Below the pieces are notes generated by a model. It was given only the letters and a program-made list of their open reading frames with translations. It searched no databases and was not told the DNA's origin. 64,000 nt of DNA from an uncultured Pelagibacteraceae bacterium (GTDB lineage: Bacteria; Pseudomonadota; Alphaproteobacteria; Pelagibacterales; Pelagibacteraceae): NCBI GenBank assembly GCA_902612235.1, contig CACMCJ010000005.1, positions 19,166-83,165 of the forward strand, read 5' to 3'. The position numbers and the translations under genes are program-made. Shown in pieces: positions 18,339 to 28,994 of the stretch (position 1 is its first letter; each line of letters opens with the position of its first letter).

Positions 18339-19901
18339 ATGTTATCCAAAGGTCCTAAGGAAAAAATAATTATTATTGATTTTGGTTCTCAAGTTACAAA
18401 ACTCATAGCACGTAGAATAAGAGATTTAGGTGTTTTTTCGGAAATTTTAACTCTAAATCAGCTTAAAAAGTTTAAAGATTATAAGGGAGTTAGAGGCATT
18501 GTATTATCTGGCGGGCCTTCAACAGTTACCAGCAAAAAGTTTCCAAGCATTCCAAAAGAAATTTTTTCAAAAAAAATTCCAATTCTTGGTATTTGTTATG
18601 GGTTACAACTAATAGCAAAATTATTTGGAGGATCAGTAAAAACCTCAAAAAAGAAAAGAGAATTTGGGCGAGCCTCATTATATAAAAAAAAAAATTCACT
18701 ACTTACCAAAAACTTTTTTATAAAAAAAAATATTAAAGTATGGATGAGTCATCAGGATGCTGTAATTAAACTACCAAAAAAATTTAAAGCGATAGCATCT
18801 ACAAGTCAGTCAAAATTTACAATAATTGAAAATACTTCAGATAAATTATTTGGAGTTCAGTTTCATCCTGAGGTCACACATACAGATAATGGAAAAGAAT
18901 TGTTAAAAAATTTTTTATTTTTAATCTGTAAGATAAAAAAAAGATGGAGAGCCTTTAATGAAAAAAATCGTCTGATCAAAGAAATTAAAAAAAATGTAAA
19001 AGGGGATAAAGTAATTTGTGCTTTATCTGGAGGAGTGGATAGTAGCGTTGTAGCCTTGTTAATAAACAAAGCTATTCGCAAAAACCTTATTTGTATAATG
19101 GTAGACACAGGTCTTATGAGAAAAAATGAATTTAAAAATTCTTATAAAATCTTCAAAAACAAGTACAATTTGAACGTCAAAATTGTAAATTCTGCAAATA
19201 TTTTTTTCAAAAAGTTAAAAAATATAACTGATCCTGAAAAAAAAAGAAAAATTATTGGAAATTTATTCATTAAAATTTTTGAAAAAGAGTCTAAGAAGTA
19301 CAGAGGTATAAAATATCTTGCACAGGGGACTTTATATCCAGATGTTATAGAGAGTCGGTCAGCCACTGGAAGTCAAACATCAAAAATTAAATCACACCAC
19401 AATGTTGGAGGGTTGCCGAAAAAAATGAAATTAAAACTAATTGAACCACTTAAGGAGTTTTTTAAAGACGAAGTTAGAATTATAGGAGATTCATTAGGCT
19501 TAGATAAAAGTATAAGAAATAAACATCCTTTCCCTGGACCAGGATTAGGAATAAGAATCATAGGAGAAATTACACCTCAAAAAATAAAAATTTTACAGGA
19601 AGCTGATAATATTTTCATAAATGAATTAATTAAAAAAAAGCTTTATCATAAAATTTGGCAAGCTTATGCCGGTTTGTTACCTATAAAAACTGTTGGTGTT
19701 ATGGGAGACTCTCGTACTTATGAATATACTTGTTTGTTAAGAGCCGTGGTTTCAGAAGATGGGATGACTGCAGATTATTATAATTTTCCAAGTGTTTTCA
19801 TGGATGAAATTTCAAATAAAATTGTTAATGGTGTACCAGGAATTAACAGAGTAGTGTATGATATTACCTCTAAACCACCTAGCACAATTGAGTTGGAATA
19901 A
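18339..19901 (+). CDS. guaA: GMP synthase (glutamine-hydrolysing)
   Basis: A 520-residue two-domain enzyme converting XMP to GMP. The N-terminal class I glutamine amidotransferase has its nucleophile in [10 protein letters not shown] and its His/Glu in FHPEVTHT. The ATP-pyrophosphatase domain has the P-loop [12 protein letters not shown], followed by the dimerisation/XMP-binding C-terminus ending in KPPSTIELE. Directly downstream of the TPR gene and in the same run as guaB, it completes the IMP-to-GMP branch. The stop overlaps the panB start by one base. Confidence 0.98.
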   Translation: MLSKGPKEKIIIIDFGSQVTKLIARRIRDLGVFSEILTLNQLKKFKDYKGVRGIVLSGGPSTVTSKKFPSIPKEIFSKKIPILGICYGLQLIAKLFGGSVKTSKKKREFGRASLYKKKNSLLTKNFFIKKNIKVWMSHQDAVIKLPKKFKAIASTSQSKFTIIENTSDKLFGVQFHPEVTHTDNGKELLKNFLFLICKIKKRWRAFNEKNRLIKEIKKNVKGDKVICALSGGVDSSVVALLINKAIRKNLICIMVDTGLMRKNEFKNSYKIFKNKYNLNVKIVNSANIFFKKLKNITDPEKKRKIIGNLFIKIFEKESKKYRGIKYLAQGTLYPDVIESRSATGSQTSKIKSHHNVGGLPKKMKLKLIEPLKEFFKDEVRIIGDSLGLDKSIRNKHPFPGPGLGIRIIGEITPQKIKILQEADNIFINELIKKKLYHKIWQAYAGLLPIKTVGVMGDSRTYEYTCLLRAVVSEDGMTADYYNFPSVFMDEISNKIVNGVPGINRVVYDITSKPPSTIELE

Positions 19902-20683
19902 TGCTAAAAAAAATAAAAAAAATTTTAGAAAAAAAAAATAAAAAAAAAATAGTTTGCCTCACAGCATACTCGAAAAATATTTCAAATATATTGGACAAAT
20001 ATTGCGACATAGTTTTAGTAGGAGACTCAATGGCAAATGTTTTATATGGAATGAAAAATACTCACAAAATTTCATTAGAAACTATAATACAGCACAGTTT
20101 AAGTGTTAAAAAAGGTATTAAAAAATCTTTGATGATTGTCGATATGCCTAAAGGCTCATACCGAAACCCGATACAAGCCAAAAAAAATGCTAAACTAATT
20201 TTCAAAAAGACTAAATGTGACGCTGTTAAAATCGAGAGTAATAATAAAAATTTTAAGATTATAAAAGAAATTACAAAAGCCAATATACCTGTAATGGGGC
20301 ACATAGGTTATACACCTCAATTTAAAAAAAAATTTAAAGTAGAGGGCAAAAATAAAAGAGAAATTAAAAAGTTAATAAAAGAGGCAGTTTCAATTGAAAA
20401 AGCTGGTGCATTTTCAGTTGTTCTAGAATGTATAACACCAAATATATCAAAACAAATTACAGAATTGCTGCATATTCCTACAATAGGAATAGGGTCTTCT
20501 TCTTATTGCGATGGTCAAATTTTAGTAACGGATGACATTCTTGGTTTAAGTGGTTTTTATCCAAAATTTGTTAAAAAATATGTAAATATAAATAGAGTAA
20601 TTGAAAAAGCTGTGAAAAAATATAGTAAAGAAGTAAAATCAAACAAATTTCCTAATAAAAAAAATTTTTTATACGGAAAATAA
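19901..20683 (+). CDS. panB: 3-methyl-2-oxobutanoate hydroxymethyltransferase
   Basis: A 260-residue enzyme that adds a hydroxymethyl group from methylene-tetrahydrofolate to 2-oxoisovalerate, the first committed step to pantothenate. VGDSMANVLYG, the VDMPKGSY segment, the VKIESN strand, MGHIGYTPQ and the IPTIGIGSS segment holding active-site residues are intact. The N-terminus is unusually lysine-rich with long poly-A coding. panC is not nearby, so the rest of the pathway must be elsewhere or missing. It overlaps guaA by one base. Confidence 0.94.
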   Translation: MLKKIKKILEKKNKKKIVCLTAYSKNISNILDKYCDIVLVGDSMANVLYGMKNTHKISLETIIQHSLSVKKGIKKSLMIVDMPKGSYRNPIQAKKNAKLIFKKTKCDAVKIESNNKNFKIIKEITKANIPVMGHIGYTPQFKKKFKVEGKNKREIKKLIKEAVSIEKAGAFSVVLECITPNISKQITELLHIPTIGIGSSSYCDGQILVTDDILGLSGFYPKFVKKYVNINRVIEKAVKKYSKEVKSNKFPNKKNFLYGK

Positions 20684-20703
20684 ATTACTTTAAAAATTAA
20701 CTC

Positions 20704-21186
20704 ATGGAAACATATCTCACTTTAATAAAAGAAAATGCAAAAAAATTAATTTTACTTGTAGTAATTTTACTTTTGGTTTTTGTGGGAACCTTCTTTCTTA
20801 AAAATTATCAAAAAAAACTTGATAGCAAAGTATCAGAAAATTATATAAAAGCAGGAATTTTTCTAGCAACAAATAAAAAAGAAGATTCAAAAAAAATGTT
20901 TGTAAGCGTTGTTGAAAGTCAACATAATTTTTATTCAGGTTTAGCCCTAAATTCAATTATAGAAAACAAACTTGAAACAAATAACGATGAAGTTTTAAGA
21001 TTATTTAAAATTGTTGAACAATCTATTGAAAGTAAAGAGCAAAAAGATTTAGTCAAATTTAAAAAAGCTTTATTTTTTTTTAAAGCTTCAAAAAAAGATG
21101 CAGGAACTAAATTATTAAATGAAATTATCGATAGTAATTCTATTTGGAAAGAAGCTGCATCTGAAACTTTAAAATCAAATAAATAA
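20704..21186 (+). CDS. YfgM-like membrane-anchored TPR protein
   Basis: A 160-residue protein with a single N-terminal membrane anchor (KKLILLVVILLLVFVGTFFL) and a periplasmic alpha-helical TPR-like region. The architecture and the place immediately upstream of a BamB-like gene match YfgM, an ancillary SecYEG/periplasmic chaperone factor that is next to bamB in many proteobacteria. Sequence similarity to YfgM cannot be proven by eye, so the assignment leans on architecture and synteny. It is separated from the BamB-like gene by nine bases. Confidence 0.7.
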   Translation: METYLTLIKENAKKLILLVVILLLVFVGTFFLKNYQKKLDSKVSENYIKAGIFLATNKKEDSKKMFVSVVESQHNFYSGLALNSIIENKLETNNDEVLRLFKIVEQSIESKEQKDLVKFKKALFFFKASKKDAGTKLLNEIIDSNSIWKEAASETLKSNK

Positions 21187-21195
21187 AAAGGCGTT

Positions 21196-22533
21196 GTGAA
21201 AAAAAGATATATAACAAAATTTTTGGCAATTTTTTCTATTTCCTTGATACCTCATTGCTCTTTCGACAGCAAAACAGGAATATGGAAAAATATTAATGAG
21301 ATAAATTACGAGAAAACTAAACAATTTGAAGGTTTTGAAATTTTGTATGAGAAAGAAAAAAAATTTAATCAAATAATAAAACCTACTTCAAATTCACAAG
21401 TTATCATTGCCCCACCAAAAACAAATTTAAAATGGACTGATATATACTATCGAGAAAATAATAACCTTGAAAATTTCAATTTTAAAAATTTAGGAAAACA
21501 AATATTTATAAGTTCAAAATTAAATCGAGGTAAATTAAATGATAAAATTTTATTTGATGGTAAAAATGCCTTAGTAACTGATAATAAGGGAAATATTATC
21601 GTATATTCTTTAACGAACCAACAAATTATTTTTAAATATAATTTTTACAAAAAAGAATTTAAAAAAATCAAAAAAAAGTTACATGCTTATATTGAAGATG
21701 AAATAATTTACATCGGAGATAATCTTGGGTATTTGTATTCAATAAACTATATAAAAGGTAAGGTTCTTTGGGCTAAAAATTATAAAGTTCCTTTCAGATC
21801 AAATTTAAAAATAGTAGAAAAAATACTGATTTTAGCCGATGAAAATAATTTAATTTACTATATTAATAAAGAAAACGGTGACAAAATAAAATTTATTCCC
21901 ACCGAAGAAAGTATTATTAAAAATGATTTTGTAAGTTCATTTGCTGCAAGTCAAAAAAAAATATTTTATCTTAATACATATGGATCCATATATTCTATAT
22001 CAAACCAAGGGTATATAGATTGGTTTATTAATTTAAATGAGTCGATTGTAACAAATTCAAGAAGTTTGTTTTACTCAAATCCGATATTGGTTTTTGAGGA
22101 CAAATTAATAATTCTAACTAATCAAAATTTATTTATTTTAAACAAAAACAATGGTTCTAGAATTTTAAAAATTCCTATTTCATCAACACTTAAACCAATT
22201 GTATCTGGTAAAACAATATTTTTGATTACAGAAAATAATCTTCTAGTTTCTATAAATTTAGAAACTGGGAAAATATTGTATTCTTTAAAAATAAATGATG
22301 AAATAGCAAATTTTTTAGAAACAAAAAGTAAATCTATTTTTATTAAGACCTTTGCACTAATTAATAACGAAATACAAATATTTTTAAAAAATTCTTATGT
22401 AGTTAGATTTTCTGCTAAGGGATACATTAAAGATATTTATAAGTTACCAAAAAAACTAGACTCTTTTCCTATATTTATTAATGATACGATGATTTTCTTA
22501 AATAATAAAAATAAGTTAGTTATTGTTGGTTAA
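21196..22533 (+). CDS. bamB: PQQ-like beta-propeller protein, BamB-like
   Basis: A 445-residue exported protein starting with GTG. Repeated strands of the type NKENGDKIKFIP, NKNNGSRILKIP and NLETGKILYSLKIND are PQQ-like propeller blades. In BamB such a propeller helps the BAM complex insert outer-membrane proteins. The N-terminus is a signal sequence ending near IPHCSFDS; the cysteine could be lipidated, though His before it is not a typical lipobox residue. Neighbouring YfgM-like gene supports the BamB call; der, often next in line, is not here. It converges with purF, sharing TTAA. Confidence 0.82.
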   Translation: MKKRYITKFLAIFSISLIPHCSFDSKTGIWKNINEINYEKTKQFEGFEILYEKEKKFNQIIKPTSNSQVIIAPPKTNLKWTDIYYRENNNLENFNFKNLGKQIFISSKLNRGKLNDKILFDGKNALVTDNKGNIIVYSLTNQQIIFKYNFYKKEFKKIKKKLHAYIEDEIIYIGDNLGYLYSINYIKGKVLWAKNYKVPFRSNLKIVEKILILADENNLIYYINKENGDKIKFIPTEESIIKNDFVSSFAASQKKIFYLNTYGSIYSISNQGYIDWFINLNESIVTNSRSLFYSNPILVFEDKLIILTNQNLFILNKNNGSRILKIPISSTLKPIVSGKTIFLITENNLLVSINLETGKILYSLKINDEIANFLETKSKSIFIKTFALINNEIQIFLKNSYVVRFSAKGYIKDIYKLPKKLDSFPIFINDTMIFLNNKNKLVIVG

Positions 22534-24011
22534 CTATTTGATTTTGCACTTAATAGCGAAAGTTGTTTTACTTTTAATTCACCAAGATTATCAAGAGGTT
22601 TTATAGGATACTCCCCTGTGAAATAATGATCACTAAATTGTGGATACGTTTCGTTTCTTTTTCCTTTACCAAGAGCTTCATATAAACCATCTAAACTCAA
22701 AAATTTAATCGATTTAGCTTGAATATATTTGCATATATCATCATTATTTTTTTTGTGCGCTAACAACTCTTCTTTAGTCGGCATATCCACACCATAAAAG
22801 TCAGGAAATTTTATTTCTGGGCAAGCTATACCTACATGTACTTCTTTAGCCCCTGCCTCATATAACATTTTTACTATCTTCAGACATGTTGTACCTCTAA
22901 CAAGAGAATCATCAATAAGTAAAATAATTTTATTTTTAACTATGGTTTTTGTTGAACTAAGTTTTAATTTTACACCCAGACTTCTTATATTTTGAGTAGG
23001 TTCTATGAAAGTTCTTCCCACATAGTGATTTCTTATTAATCCTAATTCAAATTTAGTTTTTGACTGTTCAGCAAATCCTAATGCAGCAGGAACACCAGAG
23101 TCTGGCACTGGAACTATTATATCAGGTTTAATTTTAGTTTCTAAAGCGAGCTGTTTGCCAAAATTTTTACGATATTCATAAGCACATTTTCCATCAATAA
23201 GACTATCTGGTCTAGCAAAATATATATATTCAAAAATACACGGTCTAGCTTTTTGTTTTGGAAACGGTTTAATACTATTTAATACATTGTTTTCTATAAC
23301 TACTATTTCACCATTCTCAACTTCTCTTATAAAACTTGCTCCAACAATATCTAAAGCACATGTTTCTGACGCCAGAATAAAGGAGTCTTTTAGTTTTCCA
23401 ACAACCAGTGGTCTTATGCCAAATGGATCTCTTACTCCAATTAATTTCTTATTTGTCATAATTACTAAAGAATAGCCTCCTTGTATTTGAAAAAGGGTAT
23501 CAATAAGTTTATCTACTATTTTCTCTCTTTTTGATTTAGCTATTAATTGAACAATTGTTTCGGTATCACTAGTAGTTCTAAAGATTGATCCATCCTTTAC
23601 AAGAGTTTCTCTTAGAACTAAGGCATTAGTTAAATTACCATTATGAGCTATGCTAATACCTCCCATATGAAGATCTGCAAAAAAAGGCTGTATATTTCTA
23701 AGAGATGTTTCACCTGTAGTTGAATAACGATTGTGACCAATGGCAAACTTACCGGGCAATTTTTTTATGACTTCTGGATTTGTGAAATGATCACCTACCA
23801 GACCTTGTCTTTTTTCTGAATGAAAATTTTTCCCATCAAAAGAAACTATACCACATCCCTCTTGCCCCCTATGTTGCAAAGCATGTAAACCTAAAGCTAC
23901 TAAAGCGGATGAGTCTTCATGATTGGAAATCCCAAAGACACCACATTCCTCTCTCAGTTTATCTAAATTAAATTTTTTCAATTTTGTCTTTTGTATCAAT
24001 GAAATCCTCAT
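22530..24011 (-). CDS. purF: Amidophosphoribosyltransferase
   Basis: First enzyme of purine synthesis, making phosphoribosylamine from PRPP and glutamine. I use the ATG at 24011 (493 residues); an in-frame ATG at 24041 would enlarge the overlap with cvpA. Cleavage before C23 of EECGVFG would expose the N-terminal nucleophile of the Ntn glutaminase domain, implying a propeptide. The PRPP loop is VILLIDDSLVRGTT-like. The Fe-S cysteines of Bacillus-type PurF appear replaced (KFPDFYG and SDHYFTGEYP), so no cluster is expected. It overlaps cvpA upstream by 44 bases, an order also seen in gammaproteobacteria. Confidence 0.95.
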   Translation of the reverse strand: MRISLIQKTKLKKFNLDKLREECGVFGISNHEDSSALVALGLHALQHRGQEGCGIVSFDGKNFHSEKRQGLVGDHFTNPEVIKKLPGKFAIGHNRYSTTGETSLRNIQPFFADLHMGGISIAHNGNLTNALVLRETLVKDGSIFRTTSDTETIVQLIAKSKREKIVDKLIDTLFQIQGGYSLVIMTNKKLIGVRDPFGIRPLVVGKLKDSFILASETCALDIVGASFIREVENGEIVVIENNVLNSIKPFPKQKARPCIFEYIYFARPDSLIDGKCAYEYRKNFGKQLALETKIKPDIIVPVPDSGVPAALGFAEQSKTKFELGLIRNHYVGRTFIEPTQNIRSLGVKLKLSSTKTIVKNKIILLIDDSLVRGTTCLKIVKMLYEAGAKEVHVGIACPEIKFPDFYGVDMPTKEELLAHKKNNDDICKYIQAKSIKFLSLDGLYEALGKGKRNETYPQFSDHYFTGEYPIKPLDNLGELKVKQLSLLSAKSNS

Positions 24012-24510
24012 TTGAGGGAAATTCCTCAATAAGTATTTCACTTCCTTTTTTTACAATATTAAATGAAACGGCATCCTCTGCTGATATACCCCAATTTTGA
24101 TAAGGATAAAACCAATTTAATAATGAAAATAAACATATCGACACGACATATCCCTTGAAAAAACCAAACAATAAGCCAAAAGTTTTATCAATTGACCCCG
24201 CTCCAGTCCATGTCATAGCTCTACTTAAAGATTTACCAGCTAAAATTGTTAAAAAAATTGTACATACAAAAACTGCAATTCCAATTCCAAAATTATTAAT
24301 AAATTCAGACTCTATATATTCGTTAACAAAAGGTTGAAGTTTTGGAACTAAAACAATTGTTATAACAATTGCAAAAACCCATTTCATAAAAGAAATAAAA
24401 CTTAACGAAAAACCTTTTATAAAACATTGTATAATAAAATAAATCATCAAAACTAAAAAAACAATGTCAAAAATATTTACATTGCTTAAAAATTTTAAAA
24501 GTTCTTCCAT
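23968..24510 (-). CDS. cvpA: CvpA family inner-membrane protein
   Basis: A 180-residue protein from the ATG at 24510; an in-frame ATG at 24540 would overlap the upstream transporter by 23 bases and adds a charged leader, so 24510 looks better. Four hydrophobic segments (for example FDIVFLVLMIYFII and the GLLFGFFKGYVVSICLF region with conserved SRAMTW before it) match CvpA. In E. coli CvpA is linked to colicin V production and envelope homeostasis; the molecular role is unclear. It is coupled to purF, a widely conserved arrangement. Confidence 0.88.
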   Translation of the reverse strand: MEELLKFLSNVNIFDIVFLVLMIYFIIQCFIKGFSLSFISFMKWVFAIVITIVLVPKLQPFVNEYIESEFINNFGIGIAVFVCTIFLTILAGKSLSRAMTWTGAGSIDKTFGLLFGFFKGYVVSICLFSLLNWFYPYQNWGISAEDAVSFNIVKKGSEILIEEFPSNEDFIDTKDKIEKI

Positions 24511-24517
24511 ATAGAAT

Positions 24518-26986
24518 TTATATATTTTCCTCTGATCCAAAAGGCTTGTAGATCAAAATTAATTTCGGCAAAAGCGTTAGAACTGATATCATAGCTAAAA
24601 GCATTGCTATTCCAGTAAAAACTCCAAAATAAATTGTAGGAATAAAATTGGATAAAACTAAAATTGAAAAACCAAAGACTATTGTTATTGAAGTATTTAA
24701 TATTGCTATTCCTACAGTGCTATGACACTTGTCTAAAGTTTTTTTATAATCTTTTATTTTATGAAATTCTTCTTTAAACCTGTAAATGTAATGAATGCTA
24801 TTATCAACTGCTATTCCAATCGTAATAGCTGCGATTGTTATAGTCATCATATCTAGAGGGATATTCATTAATCCAATTATCCCTAGAATAAAAAATGCAG
24901 CTAAAAAATTAGGCACTACACCAATAATAGCTAAAACTATATTTCTAAAGAGCACAAAAAACATTGCAGAAATTCCGATCATTACTACTCCTAGAGTTAA
25001 AATTTGGGATTTAAAGAGACTTTGTAATAGATTATTAAATAATATAAGAACACCAGTGAGTTTAAATTCTTCTTTTTGCAATCCTAATTTAACATTAAGG
25101 TCACTATTGATTTTGTTAATTAAATCATCACGTCTCAAATCTTTTAAAGAGTCTTTAATTCTCACACTCACTCTTGCTTCGTCGTTTTCAACAGAAATAT
25201 ATGGAGAAACTATCTCCTTTTTAATTTCATCTGGAATTTTGCTGTATAATACAGCTATTTCTAAGCTTTGTAACTCCTTACCATTCAAATCTTCTGCAGT
25301 TCTTAAAATTGAACCGAAAGATAAAACTTTACCTATTTCGGGGAGAGAATCTAAATAGTCATGAACTTTAAGAATTTTATCCATTTTATCCCTTGTGAAC
25401 CAATATTTTGATTTATTATCCTCACTTTTATTTTCATCATCCCACTCAGAAAATTCATCATCATCGTCTTGTTTTTCTTTAACAGGAAATTTAATAATAA
25501 CATTTAAAGGAGTAGTCCCACCAAGTTCATCATCAATTTTTTTCATACCCTTATAAATTTCTGTTTCTTTATCAAAATAATTGATAAAACTATTCTCAAC
25601 TTCAAGTTTTGATATTCCTATTACACTCAATATTAAAACTGTAAGAGTAGAACCAAAAATTATAAATTTACTTTTTTTTGCAAATTCCCCTAATGATTTA
25701 GTGATAAAAGATTTTTCTGTATTTTTTAAACTTATATCATCTTCAGAGGCAAACAAATTTAAGAGAGTTGGCAATAAAAAAAACGTAACTAATATTGAAA
25801 CTATTAATCCAATCGTCATCATCCAACCAAAATCTATAATTGGTTTAATACCGCTAAAAATTAAAGATAAAAAAGCGCAAATAGTAGTTAGAACAGTATA
25901 AAGAATCGGTAAAAACATTTTTTTACTTGTTTCTAGTACTGCTTCGGAATTAGTTAAGTTGCTAAATTCTTTCTTAAATTGAATAAATCTCACTGTAACA
26001 TGTATATTCATTGCCATATTTAAAATAAGCATTAATGCTATGAAGTTTGATGAAATTACCGTGACCTTCCAACCTATTAAGCCTAATAACCCAACCATAA
26101 TAACAACAGAGGTTGTGCATCCTAAGAGTGGTAAAACTACCCATTTTATATTTTTAAAAATAGTCCATAAAGTTAAAATTATAAATAAAAATACTCCAAT
26201 ACCAAAAACAACAATGTCATTTTTTATATAACTCATCATATCATTAGAGATCATAGGAATACCGCCTAAATGAATTTTAGCATTTTCTCCATATCTTATA
26301 ATTACATCTCGTATTTCATCTATATTTTGGCGATTTCTAATATTATATAAATTTTTATAATCCTCGTACTCATTTAAAAAATCTTTGTATTTAACTTTTT
26401 CAGCTTTACTTAATTCACCCTTTGATGATTGGGCATAAAATTTATCTTTCAATTTTATGTATTCCGCTAATCTCTCATCTTTCTTAAGATAAACTACTAT
26501 TCCAGAAGTTTTCCCATCTTGACTTATAACGTAATCTTTATAAATAGGGCTATTGATGATTTCATTAAACCCTTTCTTTCGGTCAATTTCAGGGTGTGCT
26601 AGTGTTTTATAATTTTTAAGTCTTTCCATTAAATTTTCATCAGCACTTTTAAGCAGTGGGACATCAATTAATGTTATAACGTTATCTACCCAAGTTAATT
26701 TTTCAATTTTCGATTTAAGTAATTGTAAATTTAAAATTGTTTCTTTTTCTTCAAAACTCGAAACAGGTGAATATGTAAGTATTAAAAAATCTTTTGTGCC
26801 ATATCTTTCATTTATTTCTCTTAAGTATTTTAAATCTTTATCCCCTTCTAAAAGAAGCGCATCTGAAGAAGCATCTAAATTAAAATTTTTTGAATAATAA
26901 AGTGAACTTAAAAGTGTGAAAATTAAAAGTAATAAAGTGAATTTTGGAAAGTCTATTACTAACTTTTTGTAAATATAAGTAAACAT
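24518..26986 (-). CDS. RND/MMPL superfamily transporter
   Basis: An 822-residue protein with the duplicated RND plan: one membrane helix, a large periplasmic domain, then five or six helices, and the same again. The SSD-like segments (such as MTITIAAITIGIAVDNSIHYIYRF, which has the conserved acidic residue) are typical of MMPL/predicted-exporter members, including hopanoid and lipid transporters. The second periplasmic loop has an acidic low-complexity stretch (QDDDDEFSEWDDENK). No membrane-fusion partner is nearby, in line with a lipid exporter that works without TolC. Substrate unknown. Confidence 0.85.
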   Translation of the reverse strand: MFTYIYKKLVIDFPKFTLLLLIFTLLSSLYYSKNFNLDASSDALLLEGDKDLKYLREINERYGTKDFLILTYSPVSSFEEKETILNLQLLKSKIEKLTWVDNVITLIDVPLLKSADENLMERLKNYKTLAHPEIDRKKGFNEIINSPIYKDYVISQDGKTSGIVVYLKKDERLAEYIKLKDKFYAQSSKGELSKAEKVKYKDFLNEYEDYKNLYNIRNRQNIDEIRDVIIRYGENAKIHLGGIPMISNDMMSYIKNDIVVFGIGVFLFIILTLWTIFKNIKWVVLPLLGCTTSVVIMVGLLGLIGWKVTVISSNFIALMLILNMAMNIHVTVRFIQFKKEFSNLTNSEAVLETSKKMFLPILYTVLTTICAFLSLIFSGIKPIIDFGWMMTIGLIVSILVTFFLLPTLLNLFASEDDISLKNTEKSFITKSLGEFAKKSKFIIFGSTLTVLILSVIGISKLEVENSFINYFDKETEIYKGMKKIDDELGGTTPLNVIIKFPVKEKQDDDDEFSEWDDENKSEDNKSKYWFTRDKMDKILKVHDYLDSLPEIGKVLSFGSILRTAEDLNGKELQSLEIAVLYSKIPDEIKKEIVSPYISVENDEARVSVRIKDSLKDLRRDDLINKINSDLNVKLGLQKEEFKLTGVLILFNNLLQSLFKSQILTLGVVMIGISAMFFVLFRNIVLAIIGVVPNFLAAFFILGIIGLMNIPLDMMTITIAAITIGIAVDNSIHYIYRFKEEFHKIKDYKKTLDKCHSTVGIAILNTSITIVFGFSILVLSNFIPTIYFGVFTGIAMLLAMISVLTLLPKLILIYKPFGSEENI

Positions 26987-27041
26987 AAAGCTATTTCAGA
27001 TATATCGTAAATATATGATAACTAAAGATAAAAATTTAGGT

Positions 27042-28463
27042 TTAATTTTTTGATAAATCTTTGAATTTTGTATAAATTCCCTCAAATTCAACTTTTATAG
27101 TACCTGTAGGACCATGTCTTTGTTTGCCTAATATTATATCTGCCAATCCATTTACATCATTCATTTTTGATTGCCATTCAGCATGCTCTATAGAGCCTAG
27201 TTTTGGTTGCTTTCTTTCAAGATAATATGCCTCTCTATATACAAACATCACCACGTCCGCATCTTGTTCAATTGAACCAGATTCTCTTAAATCTGCTAGT
27301 TGCGGCTGTTTATCGTCTCTTTGTTCCACAGCTCTTGATAACTGAGACAAGGCTAAAATTGGAACACCTAATTCCTTTGCCAAAGCTTTTAAACCTTGAG
27401 TTATTTCCGAAATTTCTTGAACTCTGTTGTCGCTTTTGTTTGAACTTGATCGCATTAATTGAATATAATCAACCACAACTAAACTTACTCCAAATAATCT
27501 TTTTATCCTCCTTGCTCTATTACTAAGAGTAGCAATTGTGATAGCAGGTGTTTCGTCTATAAATAGAGGCAAGTTATAAATATTTCTTGATGTTTCTATA
27601 TATCTATTAATTTCCTCTTCAGTCACTTTTCCTCTTCTAATATCATCGGATTTTATTCTTGCTTGTTCAGAAAGGATTCTAGTAGACAGCTGTTCTGATG
27701 ACATTTCTAAAGAAAAAAATGCCACCGAAGATTTTTCTTGTCTACTTAAAAGTGTTTGCGCTGCATGATAAGCAATATTAGTAGCTAAAGCAGTTTTACC
27801 CATCGAGGGTCTTCCTGCTAATATAATTAAATCTGACTTATGCAGTCCACCCAATTTTTCGTCTAAATCAGTTAAACCTGTGGGCACTCCAACAATTCCT
27901 CTATCATTCTTCATTGCTAGCGTTGCCATTTCAATAGTTTGATCAAGGGCTTGATTAAACTTTAAAAAAGATTGAGAGAAACTTCCTCTCTCCGCTAAGT
28001 CAAATAATGATTTTTCTGTACTCTCAATTATTTTTTCTGCACTTTGCTCTTTAGTGTTAAGTGTTTCGGAACTTAAATTATCTGAAATTAAAATAAGTTC
28101 TCTTCTCAAATACATTTCATGAATAATTTTGGCATAATCAATAGCTTGTTTAGTTGAACTAGAAAATCTTGTAAGCTTGACAAGATATTCAGTTCCTCCT
28201 ACTTCATTAAGCATATTATCTTTTTCAAAATAATTTTTTAATGTTATTGGATTTGCTATCATTCCCTTATTGTTTAATTCTTCAATTACCTCATAAATTT
28301 TAGTGTGAGCTGGGTCATAAAAACTATTAGGATTAATAATCGTAGAAATTTCGTCAATTATATCATTGTTAACTAAAATCGAACCTATTAAAGCTTGTTC
28401 TGCTTCGAGGTTTGAAGGTTGTTTTTTTTCTGAGGTATTTTCTGTTGGTTTAATTTTTTCCAC
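27042..28463 (-). CDS. dnaB: Replicative DNA helicase DnaB
   Basis: A 473-residue hexameric helicase that unwinds the replication fork. The N-terminal primase-interaction domain (NLEAEQALIGSILVNN) is followed by a RecA-like motor with Walker A GRPSMGKTAL, Walker B-like VVVDYIQLM, and the QLSRAVEQRDDKQPQLADLR region including the arginine finger. The start is 73 bases after the rplI stop on the same strand, so it may be part of, or read through from, the rpsF-rpsR-rplI transcript, an order common in proteobacteria. Confidence 0.98.
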   Translation of the reverse strand: MEKIKPTENTSEKKQPSNLEAEQALIGSILVNNDIIDEISTIINPNSFYDPAHTKIYEVIEELNNKGMIANPITLKNYFEKDNMLNEVGGTEYLVKLTRFSSSTKQAIDYAKIIHEMYLRRELILISDNLSSETLNTKEQSAEKIIESTEKSLFDLAERGSFSQSFLKFNQALDQTIEMATLAMKNDRGIVGVPTGLTDLDEKLGGLHKSDLIILAGRPSMGKTALATNIAYHAAQTLLSRQEKSSVAFFSLEMSSEQLSTRILSEQARIKSDDIRRGKVTEEEINRYIETSRNIYNLPLFIDETPAITIATLSNRARRIKRLFGVSLVVVDYIQLMRSSSNKSDNRVQEISEITQGLKALAKELGVPILALSQLSRAVEQRDDKQPQLADLRESGSIEQDADVVMFVYREAYYLERKQPKLGSIEHAEWQSKMNDVNGLADIILGKQRHGPTGTIKVEFEGIYTKFKDLSKN

Positions 28464-28536
28464 ATAATTATAATAATTAGAGTAAATTTGAATAAAAGTT
28501 AAAAGTTACACACTTTTTTAGTGACCTGTGGAAAAG

Positions 28537-28992
28537 TTAAGCTGATTGTATTTTATCTATTTTAATAGAAATTTTTGCTGAAACTTCAGAATGAAATTTA
28601 ATATCTACCTTGAAAAGACCAATCTTATTTAAATCTTCTTTTAAGATAATTTGTGAAGGTTTAACCTCAACTTTAAATGTTTCATATATCTTTGAAGAAA
28701 TTTCCTTCGGTTTTATTGATCCATACAGTTCTCCATTCTCTTTACTTTCTTTAGTAAATGAAAAAGATTTTTTATCAACTTTGAGTGCGATTTCTTTCAA
28801 TTCCTTTTTAATTTGAATATTTTTTTTGTTTAATTCATCCTTTTTTTTATGAACATAATTTAAATTTTCTTGGTTAAATCTCAGCGCTTTACCTGTTTTA
28901 AGTAGGTAGTTTCTGCCATATCCAGGTTTTACTTTTACCTTGTCCCCAATATTCCCGAGATTTAAAATATTTTCTAATAAGATCACTTCCAT
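28537..28992 (-). CDS. rplI: 50S ribosomal protein L9
   Basis: A 151-residue L9. The N-terminal rRNA-binding domain (MEVILLENILNLGNIGDKV, then KPGYGRNYLL) and the long connecting helix with a C-terminal second domain (SFTKESKENGELYGSI) are both present. It starts two bases after the rpsR stop, third in the S6-S18-L9 ribosomal operon. Confidence 0.97.
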   Translation of the reverse strand: MEVILLENILNLGNIGDKVKVKPGYGRNYLLKTGKALRFNQENLNYVHKKKDELNKKNIQIKKELKEIALKVDKKSFSFTKESKENGELYGSIKPKEISSKIYETFKVEVKPSQIILKEDLNKIGLFKVDIKFHSEVSAKISIKIDKIQSA

Positions 28993-28994
28993 AA

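Noticed and set aside
24795..25358. Long antisense open frame (187 codons) within the MMPL transporter gene
   Set aside because: It lies fully opposite a gene with clear family motifs, has no recognisable domain and has the composition expected of a reverse-frame shadow.
28527..28535. DnaA-box-like TGTGGAAAA upstream of dnaB
   Set aside because: A single site with one mismatch and no cluster, no AT-rich unwinding pattern beyond background and no dnaA or dnaN nearby, so no origin can be claimed.
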